NCBI GenBank assembly: GCA_000437315.1
Contig: FR899381.1
Coordinates: 1-30,381, forward strand
Reading direction: 5' to 3'
Source of the DNA: Mycoplasma sp. CAG:472
GTDB taxonomy: Bacteria > Bacillota_I > Bacilli_A > RF39 > UBA660
Length of the DNA stretch: 30,381 nucleotides
Below, one piece after another: positions 23,104-30,381 of the stretch (positions are counted from its first letter, which is position 1; each line of letters starts with the position of its first letter). The notes below the pieces were generated by a model that worked only from the letters and a program-made list of their open reading frames with translations, was not told the origin of the DNA and did not search any database. The position numbers and the translations under genes were made by a program.

Positions 23104-24374
23104 TTTTCTCCCTCCTTAATTAAATTCATTCTATAAGTAGTTAAATCATATAATTCATATACTAAATTAGTATTTGTAGAAATAATGGAAATATCATTTA
23201 ATCCACTAAATTTATTAACATACGTATCAACTAGATTATACACTAATCTTTCTTTATGAAAATAACAATTTTTTAATTGAGCATTTTCTGAGAGTTTTTT
23301 TATCTCACTATAAAGACTAATTAAATTTGGCATATAAATACTATTACTAGTTAATAATATATTAACATATTTTTTTAAAACATTATCTACACTAAATTTG
23401 TTTATTAAATCTAAATTAATTCTTCCCAATTCTTCATAAGTAACCATTTTATTATTAATAATATTAGTCGTTCGATTAATAAAATTTATATTCTTAATTT
23501 CATTATAAACTTTTTCATTTACGAAACCAGTAATTTTATTATTTCCAATTAATATGCAAGGAACTTTCATAGCTAATCCCTCTAATATAACTCTGCCAAT
23601 GCCAATAATTCCATTATATTTATTGTTAACTTCATTATAAATTTTATTTGAATAACCTTTCAAGCTAACTTTTTGTGTTAATTTATTATTTATTAAATAT
23701 TCATTTAAATTATCAAATTCATTGCCATCGCCTAAAATATCAATATATTTTATATCATAATTGCTCATTTTACTAATGATTAACTTTATTTCACCTATTT
23801 TATCTGAATCAATTCTAGATATAAGCAACCATTTTTTATTATTTACATAATTAGCTATAGGAAATTGTTTTAAATCTATAGGATTTTCTAACAAAATTGC
23901 ATTATTATAACCAATTTTTGAAAAATTATTAACACCAATTTCACTAACTGAAAAAACATTAGATATGGCGCCACTTTCAAAAGAATATAAAAATAATGGT
24001 TGAGATATATGCGTTTTTGTAAAGTTAAAACTACCAATACCATGATATGTATAAACTATTTTAGTTTTTGTTATTTGACTGGCAAATAATGCAGCAAAAA
24101 ATCCATAATACGGATGTACATGTATAACATCAATATCTTCTTCTTTAATTATAGATATTAAACGTTCAACATCTTCACAAAAATCCAGAATTGTATCATT
24201 AAACGAAAAATTAAAATTTTGATAAATTTTTGCGCCGCTTATTAAATCAGTTTTTGTATATTTTCCAAAGGCAAATACAAACTCTATATTATTTGGTAAA
24301 TTATTATAGTATGTATTAATTTGTGTTTCTAATCCACCTTTAGAAAAATTATCACTAACAACTAATATTTTCAT
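23100..24374 (-). CDS. GT4-like glycosyltransferase
   Basis: A 424-residue GT-B protein. The N-terminus VVSDNFSKGGLETQINTYY is the usual acceptor-side glycine loop of GT4 enzymes, IDVIHVHPYYGFFAALFA is typical, VFSVSEIGVNNF and LLENPIDLKQF mark the hinge, and the donor side has LLISRIDSDK and GIGRVILEGLAMKVPCI with the E-x7-E-like segment partly altered. A C-terminal tail of about 80 residues (SIYMPNLISLYSEIK onward) is outside the standard fold. The sugar is unknown. AGGTGATGG precedes the ATG. It lies in the polymer operon. Confidence 0.75.
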   Translation of the reverse strand: MKILVVSDNFSKGGLETQINTYYNNLPNNIEFVFAFGKYTKTDLISGAKIYQNFNFSFNDTILDFCEDVERLISIIKEEDIDVIHVHPYYGFFAALFASQITKTKIVYTYHGIGSFNFTKTHISQPLFLYSFESGAISNVFSVSEIGVNNFSKIGYNNAILLENPIDLKQFPIANYVNNKKWLLISRIDSDKIGEIKLIISKMSNYDIKYIDILGDGNEFDNLNEYLINNKLTQKVSLKGYSNKIYNEVNNKYNGIIGIGRVILEGLAMKVPCILIGNNKITGFVNEKVYNEIKNINFINRTTNIINNKMVTYEELGRINLDLINKFSVDNVLKKYVNILLTSNSIYMPNLISLYSEIKKLSENAQLKNCYFHKERLVYNLVDTYVNKFSGLNDISIISTNTNLVYELYDLTTYRMNLIKEGEK

Positions 24375-24382
24375 TCCATCAC

Positions 24383-26221
24383 CTATATTATTATTATTTT
24401 TTCACTTCGATCAATTTTTATACCAACATTTTCTTTTTTATATAGTCTTGATGCTTTACTAACTACTTCTTCAGAAAAACTAACTATTTGTAACAATCCA
24501 TAAGACACATTTTCATCAAGAACAGGCACACGAATATACACCAGATTATTAGCAAGTAACTCTTTTTTTATTAATTTTAAATCTTTATCATTTAAGTCAT
24601 CTAAACTATTAACATAGAACTCAACTAATTCATTATTTTTAGATTTATATTTTAAATTAAAACTATTAATTTCTTTTTTCCATTTTTCTTTCCATAGATT
24701 TTTATTGAAAGCCTTGGCAACTTCAACACCATTTTTTCTAATATCGCCTTGATTATGAAAATTATCTAAAACGTTTACCAGTGTTTCTTTTAATGAATCA
24801 GAGGAAGGTTCAATCAAATAACCATTATAACCATTAATAACTATATCTGTTAGACCACCAATTCGGGTTGCAATAACTAAATTACCACTTGCCATAGCCT
24901 CTAAACAAGATAAAGATGTTCCTTCACTCCACAATGTAGGAATCAAACTAATATCAGTATATTTATAAACCTCTTTCATTCTTTCTGGTGGCATACTATA
25001 TCGTTTTATTCTACCCTTATACTTATTAATCATTTTATCTATATTATTTGTATCTTCTTCAAATCCTTTCCCCACAAAATGAAATTCTACATTCTTATAA
25101 TGTTCTAAAATATAATCAATTGTATCTAAAACAATATAAAGTCCTCTTGGTTCATATAGTCTTCTAGGATACGTTATTATTATTTTATCTTTAGATATTA
25201 AATAATCTTTTCTAGGCTTAAATTCATCAACATTAACATAATTTGGAATAACATGAATTTTTTTATTTCCTAAATTATAATCAACAGTTTGAAACCAATT
25301 AGCAGTATTGGTATCAACAGAAATCATTTTACTACAATATGAAGCACCATCTAAATAAATTTTTTTATTTTCCCAAAAATAATCTTTTCCATAAGAATAA
25401 TTATTACTTACATTATCCCAACTAATTCCATGACTTATCCCTATAGAAGGACCAATATGATTTGGATAACATTCTTGAAATGCAGAATATATATGTAATT
25501 GAGTATTATTAAATGTATGATATATATAATTTTTTGTTTGCTTATCTAAAAATTCATAACTATAATCAATTTCTTTATTTGCTTTTAACCCAATAACATT
25601 TATATCATTATACTTTCTAATAAAAGGAATATCTCCATGTTGATAAATCACTAAATTAATGCCAATTTCTTTGCATACATCATATAAATCTAATAAATAT
25701 CGTTCAGCTCCACCAGAATAATAATTTGTTCCTTTATAATTAAAAAATGTAGAAGTTTTTACACTAATAGCATTTTCTATATTATAATTAGCAAATAACT
25801 TTAGTCCGTTTAAACTATTAGATAATTCATTTATAAATTTAACAATATCATCAGAAAATAATACATTAAAGGCATTTTTAAAATTACATTTCTTTTTTCT
25901 ATAAACATAAACAAAAGAGCGATTATCAAAAACATTATTAAATGTATAATCGTTAATATCTTTTTCGATTTCAAAAATATTAACTTTATATTCGGTATCT
26001 TTAATTTTATTAACAATAGCACTTTTATCTAAATCTGATTCAATCACTATATCAATATATCCTTTTTTAAACTGAATATTTGAAAGCATTTCATATGGTG
26101 GTTTAATAATACTAATATTATTTTTTTTTATTGAACAATGAATTTTTTTTGTCAAAGAAATAGGTCCTTCTTTTATCATTATTTGAATTCCCTTTTTAAT
26201 TTTATAATTTACTTTTGCCAT
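24383..26221 (-). CDS. Large GT4 glycosyltransferase with extra N- and C-terminal regions
   Basis: At 612 residues this is much longer than a single GT4 enzyme (about 380). Residues about 1-160 form an unfamiliar N-terminal region; the glycosyltransferase begins near NYYSGGAERYLLDLYDVC. Donor-side motifs are IITYPRRLYEPRGLYIVLD, VEFHFVGKGFEED, SLIPTLWSEGTSLSCLEAMASGNLVIATRIGGL with the E-x7-E pair, and NGYNGYLIEP. About 75 residues after the GT fold (from LVEFYVNSLDDLN) form another small domain. It is probably cytoplasmic and acts on lipid-linked glycan; the extra domains may bind the acceptor. AGGAG precedes the ATG. Confidence 0.78.
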   Translation of the reverse strand: MAKVNYKIKKGIQIMIKEGPISLTKKIHCSIKKNNISIIKPPYEMLSNIQFKKGYIDIVIESDLDKSAIVNKIKDTEYKVNIFEIEKDINDYTFNNVFDNRSFVYVYRKKKCNFKNAFNVLFSDDIVKFINELSNSLNGLKLFANYNIENAISVKTSTFFNYKGTNYYSGGAERYLLDLYDVCKEIGINLVIYQHGDIPFIRKYNDINVIGLKANKEIDYSYEFLDKQTKNYIYHTFNNTQLHIYSAFQECYPNHIGPSIGISHGISWDNVSNNYSYGKDYFWENKKIYLDGASYCSKMISVDTNTANWFQTVDYNLGNKKIHVIPNYVNVDEFKPRKDYLISKDKIIITYPRRLYEPRGLYIVLDTIDYILEHYKNVEFHFVGKGFEEDTNNIDKMINKYKGRIKRYSMPPERMKEVYKYTDISLIPTLWSEGTSLSCLEAMASGNLVIATRIGGLTDIVINGYNGYLIEPSSDSLKETLVNVLDNFHNQGDIRKNGVEVAKAFNKNLWKEKWKKEINSFNLKYKSKNNELVEFYVNSLDDLNDKDLKLIKKELLANNLVYIRVPVLDENVSYGLLQIVSFSEEVVSKASRLYKKENVGIKIDRSEKIIII

Positions 26222-26229
26222 ATTAACTC

Positions 26230-27450
26230 CTATAATTTAATAAATTCAATATATTCTTGTGCCATTCTATCTGTACTCAAAAATTGATATTCGTTTCGAT
26301 CAATATTCTTATATTTATCTAAATTTTTTGCTACTTCTAATATATTATTTGCAAATTGTTGTGTAGAAATATCCTTTTTTTTCAAACTCATATTATATGC
26401 ATCACTTGTAGTAACTTTAAGAATATTATCATATGGTGGTATTACACCAATAATTCTATCAACTATTGGAAATGTTTCTTTTAACATAAAGTCAGTCATA
26501 ATAACAGGTTTACTTTTTAATAACGCTTCCATTACAGTCAAAGGAACACCTGCTTCATGAATTGAAGGTTGCAAATAAATATCACAGTTTTTTGAAATGA
26601 AATCGCCAATTTCTTCTTGTGGTATATAATTTAAAATAATAATATTATTTTTAGCACTAGACCTGTTGACTTCATTCACAAATTTTTTATATAATTTTTC
26701 ATCTAAAATAGGTCCTGCTGTAATAAATTTAATATTTTTATTATATTTAATGACCTCTTCAGCTATACCAATAATTTCCATTTGATGTTTTCCAGGTGTA
26801 TATCCACCTACAGTTAAGCAAATTAATTCGTTATCCTTAATTTTTAATGATTTTCTTGTTATTGAAGTTTGATTACCATTATCAAGATTATTAAAGTCTA
26901 TTCCATTTAATATTAATTTAACATTTTTATAACCAGTTTTCTTTATAAAATAATCTTTACACCATTCAGAAACTGCTATAATACCATTTGAAAATTTTAA
27001 TTTGATTTTTAATTTTTTCCATTCCTCATTTGTATACCATATGTATGTATTATGAATAATATAATAATTTTTGAACCCTAAAAATCTAAATAATATCATA
27101 TGAAATGTTGTAAAATGAAATATTAATGTACCAATATTATTTTTAGCACAAAACTTAATCATTTCGATAACATCATAATATACAATTCTAATATCTTTAG
27201 GAGTATAAATTTGCTCAAACATAGGGCCGGTAGTATTGCTAATACATATTACTGTAGAAATATCCCCATTATCTTTAAAAGCTTTATATATATTTGCAGC
27301 AACTTGTTCTAACCCACCACTTTTAAAAGATTCTACAACTTGAGCTATGCCTTTTTTTGTACCAATATTTTTAATTCTATAATATAGAAGATAAAATAAA
27401 ACACCGATAAATCTTATCATTTTTTTAATTTTATTAAATATTTTTTTCAT
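26230..27450 (-). CDS. GT4 family glycosyltransferase
   Basis: A 406-residue GT-B enzyme. A short hydrophobic stretch near the N-terminus (IRFIGVLFYLLYY, about 12-24) may associate with the membrane. GT4 features: FKSGGLEQVAANIYKAF, IIAVSEWCKDYF, LILNGIDFNNL, LTVGGYTPGKHQ, ILNYIPQEEIGDFISKNCD and the donor motif QPSIHEAGVPLTVMEALLKSKPVIM, where a glutamate pair is retained. The donor and acceptor sugars are not evident. Its 5' end overlaps the upstream gene by four bases, and GGGGGAG serves as the ribosome site. Confidence 0.82.
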   Translation of the reverse strand: MKKIFNKIKKMIRFIGVLFYLLYYRIKNIGTKKGIAQVVESFKSGGLEQVAANIYKAFKDNGDISTVICISNTTGPMFEQIYTPKDIRIVYYDVIEMIKFCAKNNIGTLIFHFTTFHMILFRFLGFKNYYIIHNTYIWYTNEEWKKLKIKLKFSNGIIAVSEWCKDYFIKKTGYKNVKLILNGIDFNNLDNGNQTSITRKSLKIKDNELICLTVGGYTPGKHQMEIIGIAEEVIKYNKNIKFITAGPILDEKLYKKFVNEVNRSSAKNNIIILNYIPQEEIGDFISKNCDIYLQPSIHEAGVPLTVMEALLKSKPVIMTDFMLKETFPIVDRIIGVIPPYDNILKVTTSDAYNMSLKKKDISTQQFANNILEVAKNLDKYKNIDRNEYQFLSTDRMAQEYIEFIKL

Positions 27451-28589
27451 TTCTCCCCCTCATTAAACATCTTAATAAATTCCTTTTTTCCTTTTTCGTG
27501 AATATCAACATATTTTTTTAATACATTTTCATTATTATCTGCAATTTCTTTTAACTGATTTTTACTTAACAGTTTACCAGAATTAAAATCATCTAAAGTA
27601 ATATATTTCATACCTAAATCCACAAAATCTCCAATTTTTGGACTACTCACTATAGGAACGATTCTATATTTAAAATAATCAGCAATTTTTGTAGGACATG
27701 CAACATTATTCACAGTAATATCATCTCTTAATACATATCCATAATGTGCTTTCATATATACATCTTTGCATAAATCTTGATATGATTTTGAACTTACAGT
27801 TAAATTTTTAGGCTTAGAATATTCCCAGGTTGCCCAAAATTCCTTTGGATTGGGACAACAAACTATATAATTTGCTGCATCAATACATTTATGAATTGAT
27901 GCCTGCATCAACTCAATTTTTTGCCATTTCATAATACCGCCTGCATATATTACAACAGGTTTATTATCAATAAATTTTTTTTCTTTTGGTACTTTAATAT
28001 CATATTGAGAAAGATTAGTATCAAATATCGGCATAATAATTGTTTTTGCTTTAAATTTATTACCATATTTTTTTTGCAAATGCTCTTTAATTTTATTCGT
28101 TACACATATTAAACATTCAGCTTTTTGTACTGTAATTTCCTCAACATCACCATACATTTGTGCATCTTCATATCTACCATATAATGTTTCTTCTTCTGGT
28201 ACTACACCATGAACATCTACATATACTTTAACACCTGGTAACTTATAAAATTTCTTTTTAGCTTGCCATACGGAATGACAATATATTCTTCCACAAGCAA
28301 TCATCAATAATGCAATTGTTGCAGTTTGTTTTTTTGAACCTGGTAAATATCTTACTACAGTTGTATTTCTTTCTGGATGTTCTTCAAAAACTATCGAATT
28401 ACTTTTAGTTTCATATGTTACATATACTTTATAAAAATCTTTAAATAATTCATCAACTGCTTTAACTCTTTTATAATATCCATCTTTTAATCTTTCTTCA
28501 GTAAAATATGGAGCTACAATTATTATAGATTTATTTTCGACTAATCTTCTTTTTACGTCTAAAAACTGTTTTAACAATATTTTATTCAT
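27447..28589 (-). CDS. GT-B-fold glycosyltransferase-like protein
   Basis: A 380-residue protein with a divergent GT4/GT-B layout. IIIVAPYFTEERLKDGYYKRVKAVDELF lies at the start, VYVDVHGVVPEEETLYG and ECLICVTNKIKEHLQKKYG in the middle, PVVIYAGGIMKWQKIELM begins the donor domain, and NNVACPTKIADYFKYRIVPIV takes the place of the usual E-x7-E motif, of which only traces remain. It may transfer a sugar in the same pathway or be a non-catalytic partner. It follows the ABC ATPase by eight bases and couples to the next glycosyltransferase by ATGA. Confidence 0.65.
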   Translation of the reverse strand: MNKILLKQFLDVKRRLVENKSIIIVAPYFTEERLKDGYYKRVKAVDELFKDFYKVYVTYETKSNSIVFEEHPERNTTVVRYLPGSKKQTATIALLMIACGRIYCHSVWQAKKKFYKLPGVKVYVDVHGVVPEEETLYGRYEDAQMYGDVEEITVQKAECLICVTNKIKEHLQKKYGNKFKAKTIIMPIFDTNLSQYDIKVPKEKKFIDNKPVVIYAGGIMKWQKIELMQASIHKCIDAANYIVCCPNPKEFWATWEYSKPKNLTVSSKSYQDLCKDVYMKAHYGYVLRDDITVNNVACPTKIADYFKYRIVPIVSSPKIGDFVDLGMKYITLDDFNSGKLLSKNQLKEIADNNENVLKKYVDIHEKGKKEFIKMFNEGEK

Positions 28590-28597
28590 TACTACAC

Positions 28598-29347
28598 CTA
28601 CTTCTTACCTTCCATAAATTTTAAATAGTCATCACACACTTCTTTACCACCAATTTTTTGAACAACCCCATGTTCTATCCATACAACTTTATCACATAAT
28701 TTTTTTATTTGAGAAAGTGAATGAGATACAAACAGTACTGTGGTTCCTCCACCTATCATATCCATCATTTTTCTTTCACTTTTTGCTTGAAATGCAATAT
28801 CACCAACTGAAAGTATTTCATCAACAATAAGGATTTCAGGATCAACTATTGTTGCTATTGAAAACGCAAGTCTTGCTACCATTCCTGATGAAAAGTTTTG
28901 AACTGGTACATCTAGAAAATCTTTTAATTCTGAAAACTCAACAATTTCATCAAATTTTAAATCAATAAGCTGTTTTGAATAACCCATTACTGCGCCATTT
29001 AAATAAATATTTTCTCTTGCTGTAAGTTGTGGATCAAAACCAGCTCCAAGTTCAATCATAGGGCAAATATTTCCATATGCATTAACTTTTCCTTCAGTTG
29101 GTTTCATAACACCCGCAACAACTTTTAAAAGTGTAGATTTTCCAGCTCCGTTTGAACCAATAAATCCAACAACTTCACCTTTTTTAATATTTACATTTAC
29201 ATCTTTTAAAGCCCAAAAATCATTTTTTACTTTCTTTTTATGTTTTCCCAAATCAACAAACCACTGTTTTAGAGAAAAGCCCTTTTCTATTCCGAGGTTA
29301 AACTTCATTGAAACATTTTCTATTTCAATCATATTTTCTTTTTCCAT
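28598..29347 (-). CDS. Polysaccharide/teichoic acid ABC exporter, ATP-binding protein (TagH/Wzt-like)
   Basis: ATPase of an ABC-2 exporter for undecaprenyl-linked polymers. With the start I prefer (ATG at 29345-29347, after GGGAGG; an upstream in-frame ATG at 29365 would overlap the permease) it has 249 residues. Walker A GSNGAGKST (64-72), signature FSSGMVARLAFSIA, Walker B ILIVDEIL and the H-loop LFVSHSLSQ are all intact. It ends right after the ATPase, without the C-terminal glycan-binding domain of many Wzt proteins or the long TagH extension, so chain-end recognition must be done elsewhere or not at all. Confidence 0.92.
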   Translation of the reverse strand: MEKENMIEIENVSMKFNLGIEKGFSLKQWFVDLGKHKKKVKNDFWALKDVNVNIKKGEVVGFIGSNGAGKSTLLKVVAGVMKPTEGKVNAYGNICPMIELGAGFDPQLTARENIYLNGAVMGYSKQLIDLKFDEIVEFSELKDFLDVPVQNFSSGMVARLAFSIATIVDPEILIVDEILSVGDIAFQAKSERKMMDMIGGGTTVLFVSHSLSQIKKLCDKVVWIEHGVVQKIGGKEVCDDYLKFMEGKK

Positions 29348-29357
29348 AAATACCTCC

Positions 29358-30155
29358 CTAAACATAATAGATAAATTTATCTTGTTTTTTCTTAAAGATA
29401 AATATACCTAGCAATAAAATAATTAATGCAGATACACCACATCCAGCAAACTGACCAAGTGTTGGAGTATTGTGATATAAAATTATTGTTCTTGCAAAAT
29501 TAATTAATTGATACATTGGATTAAATTTCATTAAAAACTGAAGTGTAGAATTTCCAATTGAATTTATGTCATACATAATCGGAGTTAAATAAGTCCAAAT
29601 TGTTATAATAATTCCATAAATATAAAACATATCTCTTAAAAATACGGAAATAGTTGATAAAACAAATCCCATTCCAACAGTAAACAAAAATAAACAAATA
29701 AATGAATAAGGAAGTAATATATGTTGCCAACATAATCCAGTACCCGTGGCAAGTATCACAATATAAAGTGGTATTAATGTAAGTAAAAAGTTAATACCAA
29801 CAAAAATACATTTTGAAAGTGGAAATATATATTTTGGCATATAAACTTTATTAATTAAGCTAAAATTACCAACTACACTACTCATAGCAAGATTACTTGC
29901 CTCACTAAAATAGTTAAAGTAAGTAAGACCAATAAGTAAATATGCAAGGTAACTTACTCCAGGAGTAGACATTTTAAAAACATTAGAAAAAACTATAGCC
30001 ATAACAGCCATCATAAGAAGTGGATATAAAAGGCTCCATACAACTCCCAAAACGCTTCTTTTATACTTTACTTTAAAATCTCTTGAAACAAGTTGTTCAA
30101 GTAAAAATGAATATTTTTTATAAACATACTTTAAATTATTTATTATTTTTTTCAT
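29358..30155 (-). CDS. Polysaccharide/teichoic acid ABC exporter, permease (TagG/Wzm-like)
   Basis: A 265-residue ABC-2 type permease with six predicted membrane helices (about 33-55, 65-85, 113-133, 143-167, 176-195, 233-253). The N-terminal SRDFKVKYKRSVLGVVWSLLYPLL is the amphipathic gate region typical of Wzm/TagG proteins. With the ATPase it should move lipid-linked glycan across the cytoplasmic membrane. AGGAAGG precedes the ATG, and it is the first gene of the operon. Confidence 0.92.
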   Translation of the reverse strand: MKKIINNLKYVYKKYSFLLEQLVSRDFKVKYKRSVLGVVWSLLYPLLMMAVMAIVFSNVFKMSTPGVSYLAYLLIGLTYFNYFSEASNLAMSSVVGNFSLINKVYMPKYIFPLSKCIFVGINFLLTLIPLYIVILATGTGLCWQHILLPYSFICLFLFTVGMGFVLSTISVFLRDMFYIYGIIITIWTYLTPIMYDINSIGNSTLQFLMKFNPMYQLINFARTIILYHNTPTLGQFAGCGVSALIILLLGIFIFKKKQDKFIYYV

Positions 30156-30176
30156 ATTATTAATTCCTTCCTATTA

Positions 30177-30205
30177 ATTATACTAAAATTAATTTATTGT
30201 ATCAA
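30177..30205 (-). promoter_or_regulatory. Promoter of the glycopolymer operon
   Basis: On the minus strand TTGATA (30200-30205), 17 bases, TATAAT (30177-30182), a near-consensus SigA promoter about 20 bases before the permease ATG. It can drive the seven tightly spaced genes down to the mnaA terminator. Confidence 0.8.
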
Positions 30206-30210
30206 GTTTA

Positions 30211-30381
30211 TCATAAATCTTTTATCATAAAACTACTTAAAAAACAATAAACTATAATCATAGTCATTGAGCATAATATATTGCCAGTTAAATATGCACA
30301 AAAACAAAATAATATATTTGCAATTAAATTAATAGAGTTTAAAAAACTAAATTTTTTAATTAATTTTATAATATTAATTAT
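30211..30381 (-). CDS. C-terminal part of a hydrophobic membrane protein (truncated by window edge)
   Basis: The minus strand is open from the right edge for 56 codons to a TGA at 30211-30213. The translation is strongly hydrophobic, with about two membrane segments (FLNSINLIANILFCFCAYL and SMTMIIVYCFLSSFMI) and a short tail ending IKDL. I cannot name the family. Its position upstream of the polymer operon would fit an envelope membrane protein. In AT-rich DNA such a hydrophobic frame can arise by chance, so confidence is moderate. The operon promoter starts six bases past its stop. Confidence 0.5.
   Translation of the reverse strand: MINIIKLIKKFSFLNSINLIANILFCFCAYLTGNILCSMTMIIVYCFLSSFMIKDL

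Noticed and set aside
27921..28112. Plus-strand frame antisense to the 27447-28589 glycosyltransferase
   Set aside because: Low-complexity antisense reading of a supported gene, with no ribosome site or family.

Overview
The window is strongly AT-rich bacterial DNA with Bacillota-type gene content and Shine-Dalgarno signals. TGA is used as a stop (for example at murB, murG and the XRE gene) and TGG encodes Trp, so this is genetic code 11 and not the mycoplasma code. A SpoIIIAH-like protein, a clear GerE and a GerM-domain protein point to an endospore-forming lineage or its recent descendant. The closest picture I can give is a low-GC, possibly gut-associated, Bacilli/Erysipelotrichia/RF39-like organism; the genus cannot be told from the sequence.

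Layout. (1) 1-190: a candidate small RNA on the minus strand and a terminator. (2) 191-4961, minus: an operon of a P-loop nucleotide kinase, a compact alanyl-tRNA synthetase, murD and a one-TM surface protein. (3) 4983-7740, minus: murG-murB-divIB with promoter and terminator. (4) 7741-10323, plus: a candidate small RNA with a strong promoter, then spoIIIAH-like, gerE, gerM-like, an orphan gene and tRNA-Arg(UCU). (5) 10361-16100, minus: miaB, serS with a T-box leader, galE and a NodB polysaccharide deacetylase. (6) 16136-17715, plus: an XRE-ImmA/IrrE regulator overlapping a PIN-domain gene, a toxin-antitoxin-like module. (7) 17781-30381, minus: a 12-kb cell-surface glycopolymer locus with an ABC-2 exporter, four GT4-type glycosyltransferases, UDP-GlcNAc 2-epimerase, an MdoB/OpgB-like phosphoglycerol transferase, a TuaH-like glycosyltransferase and a TagA/WecG ManNAc transferase. 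A frameshifted wHTH gene remnant lies inside it, and a truncated membrane-protein gene ends the window.

How the genes fit together. Most of the window concerns the cell envelope: lipid II synthesis (murD, murB, murG), division (divIB), peptidoglycan or glycan deacetylation, sugar-nucleotide supply (galE, mnaA), and assembly and export of a teichoic-acid-like polymer. UDP-ManNAc made by the epimerase is the donor expected by TagA/WecG. The ABC pair resembles TagGH/Wzm-Wzt. No CDP-glycerol polymerase (TagB/TagF) is visible, but a phosphoglycerol transferase of the MdoB type is, which suggests a variant polymer.

Regulatory signals are unusually readable: many promoters have 17-bp spacing and often a TGn extension, and several intrinsic terminators have a stem that includes the stop codon of the gene they end. 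I found no CRISPR array, insertion sequence, rRNA or phage structural gene.
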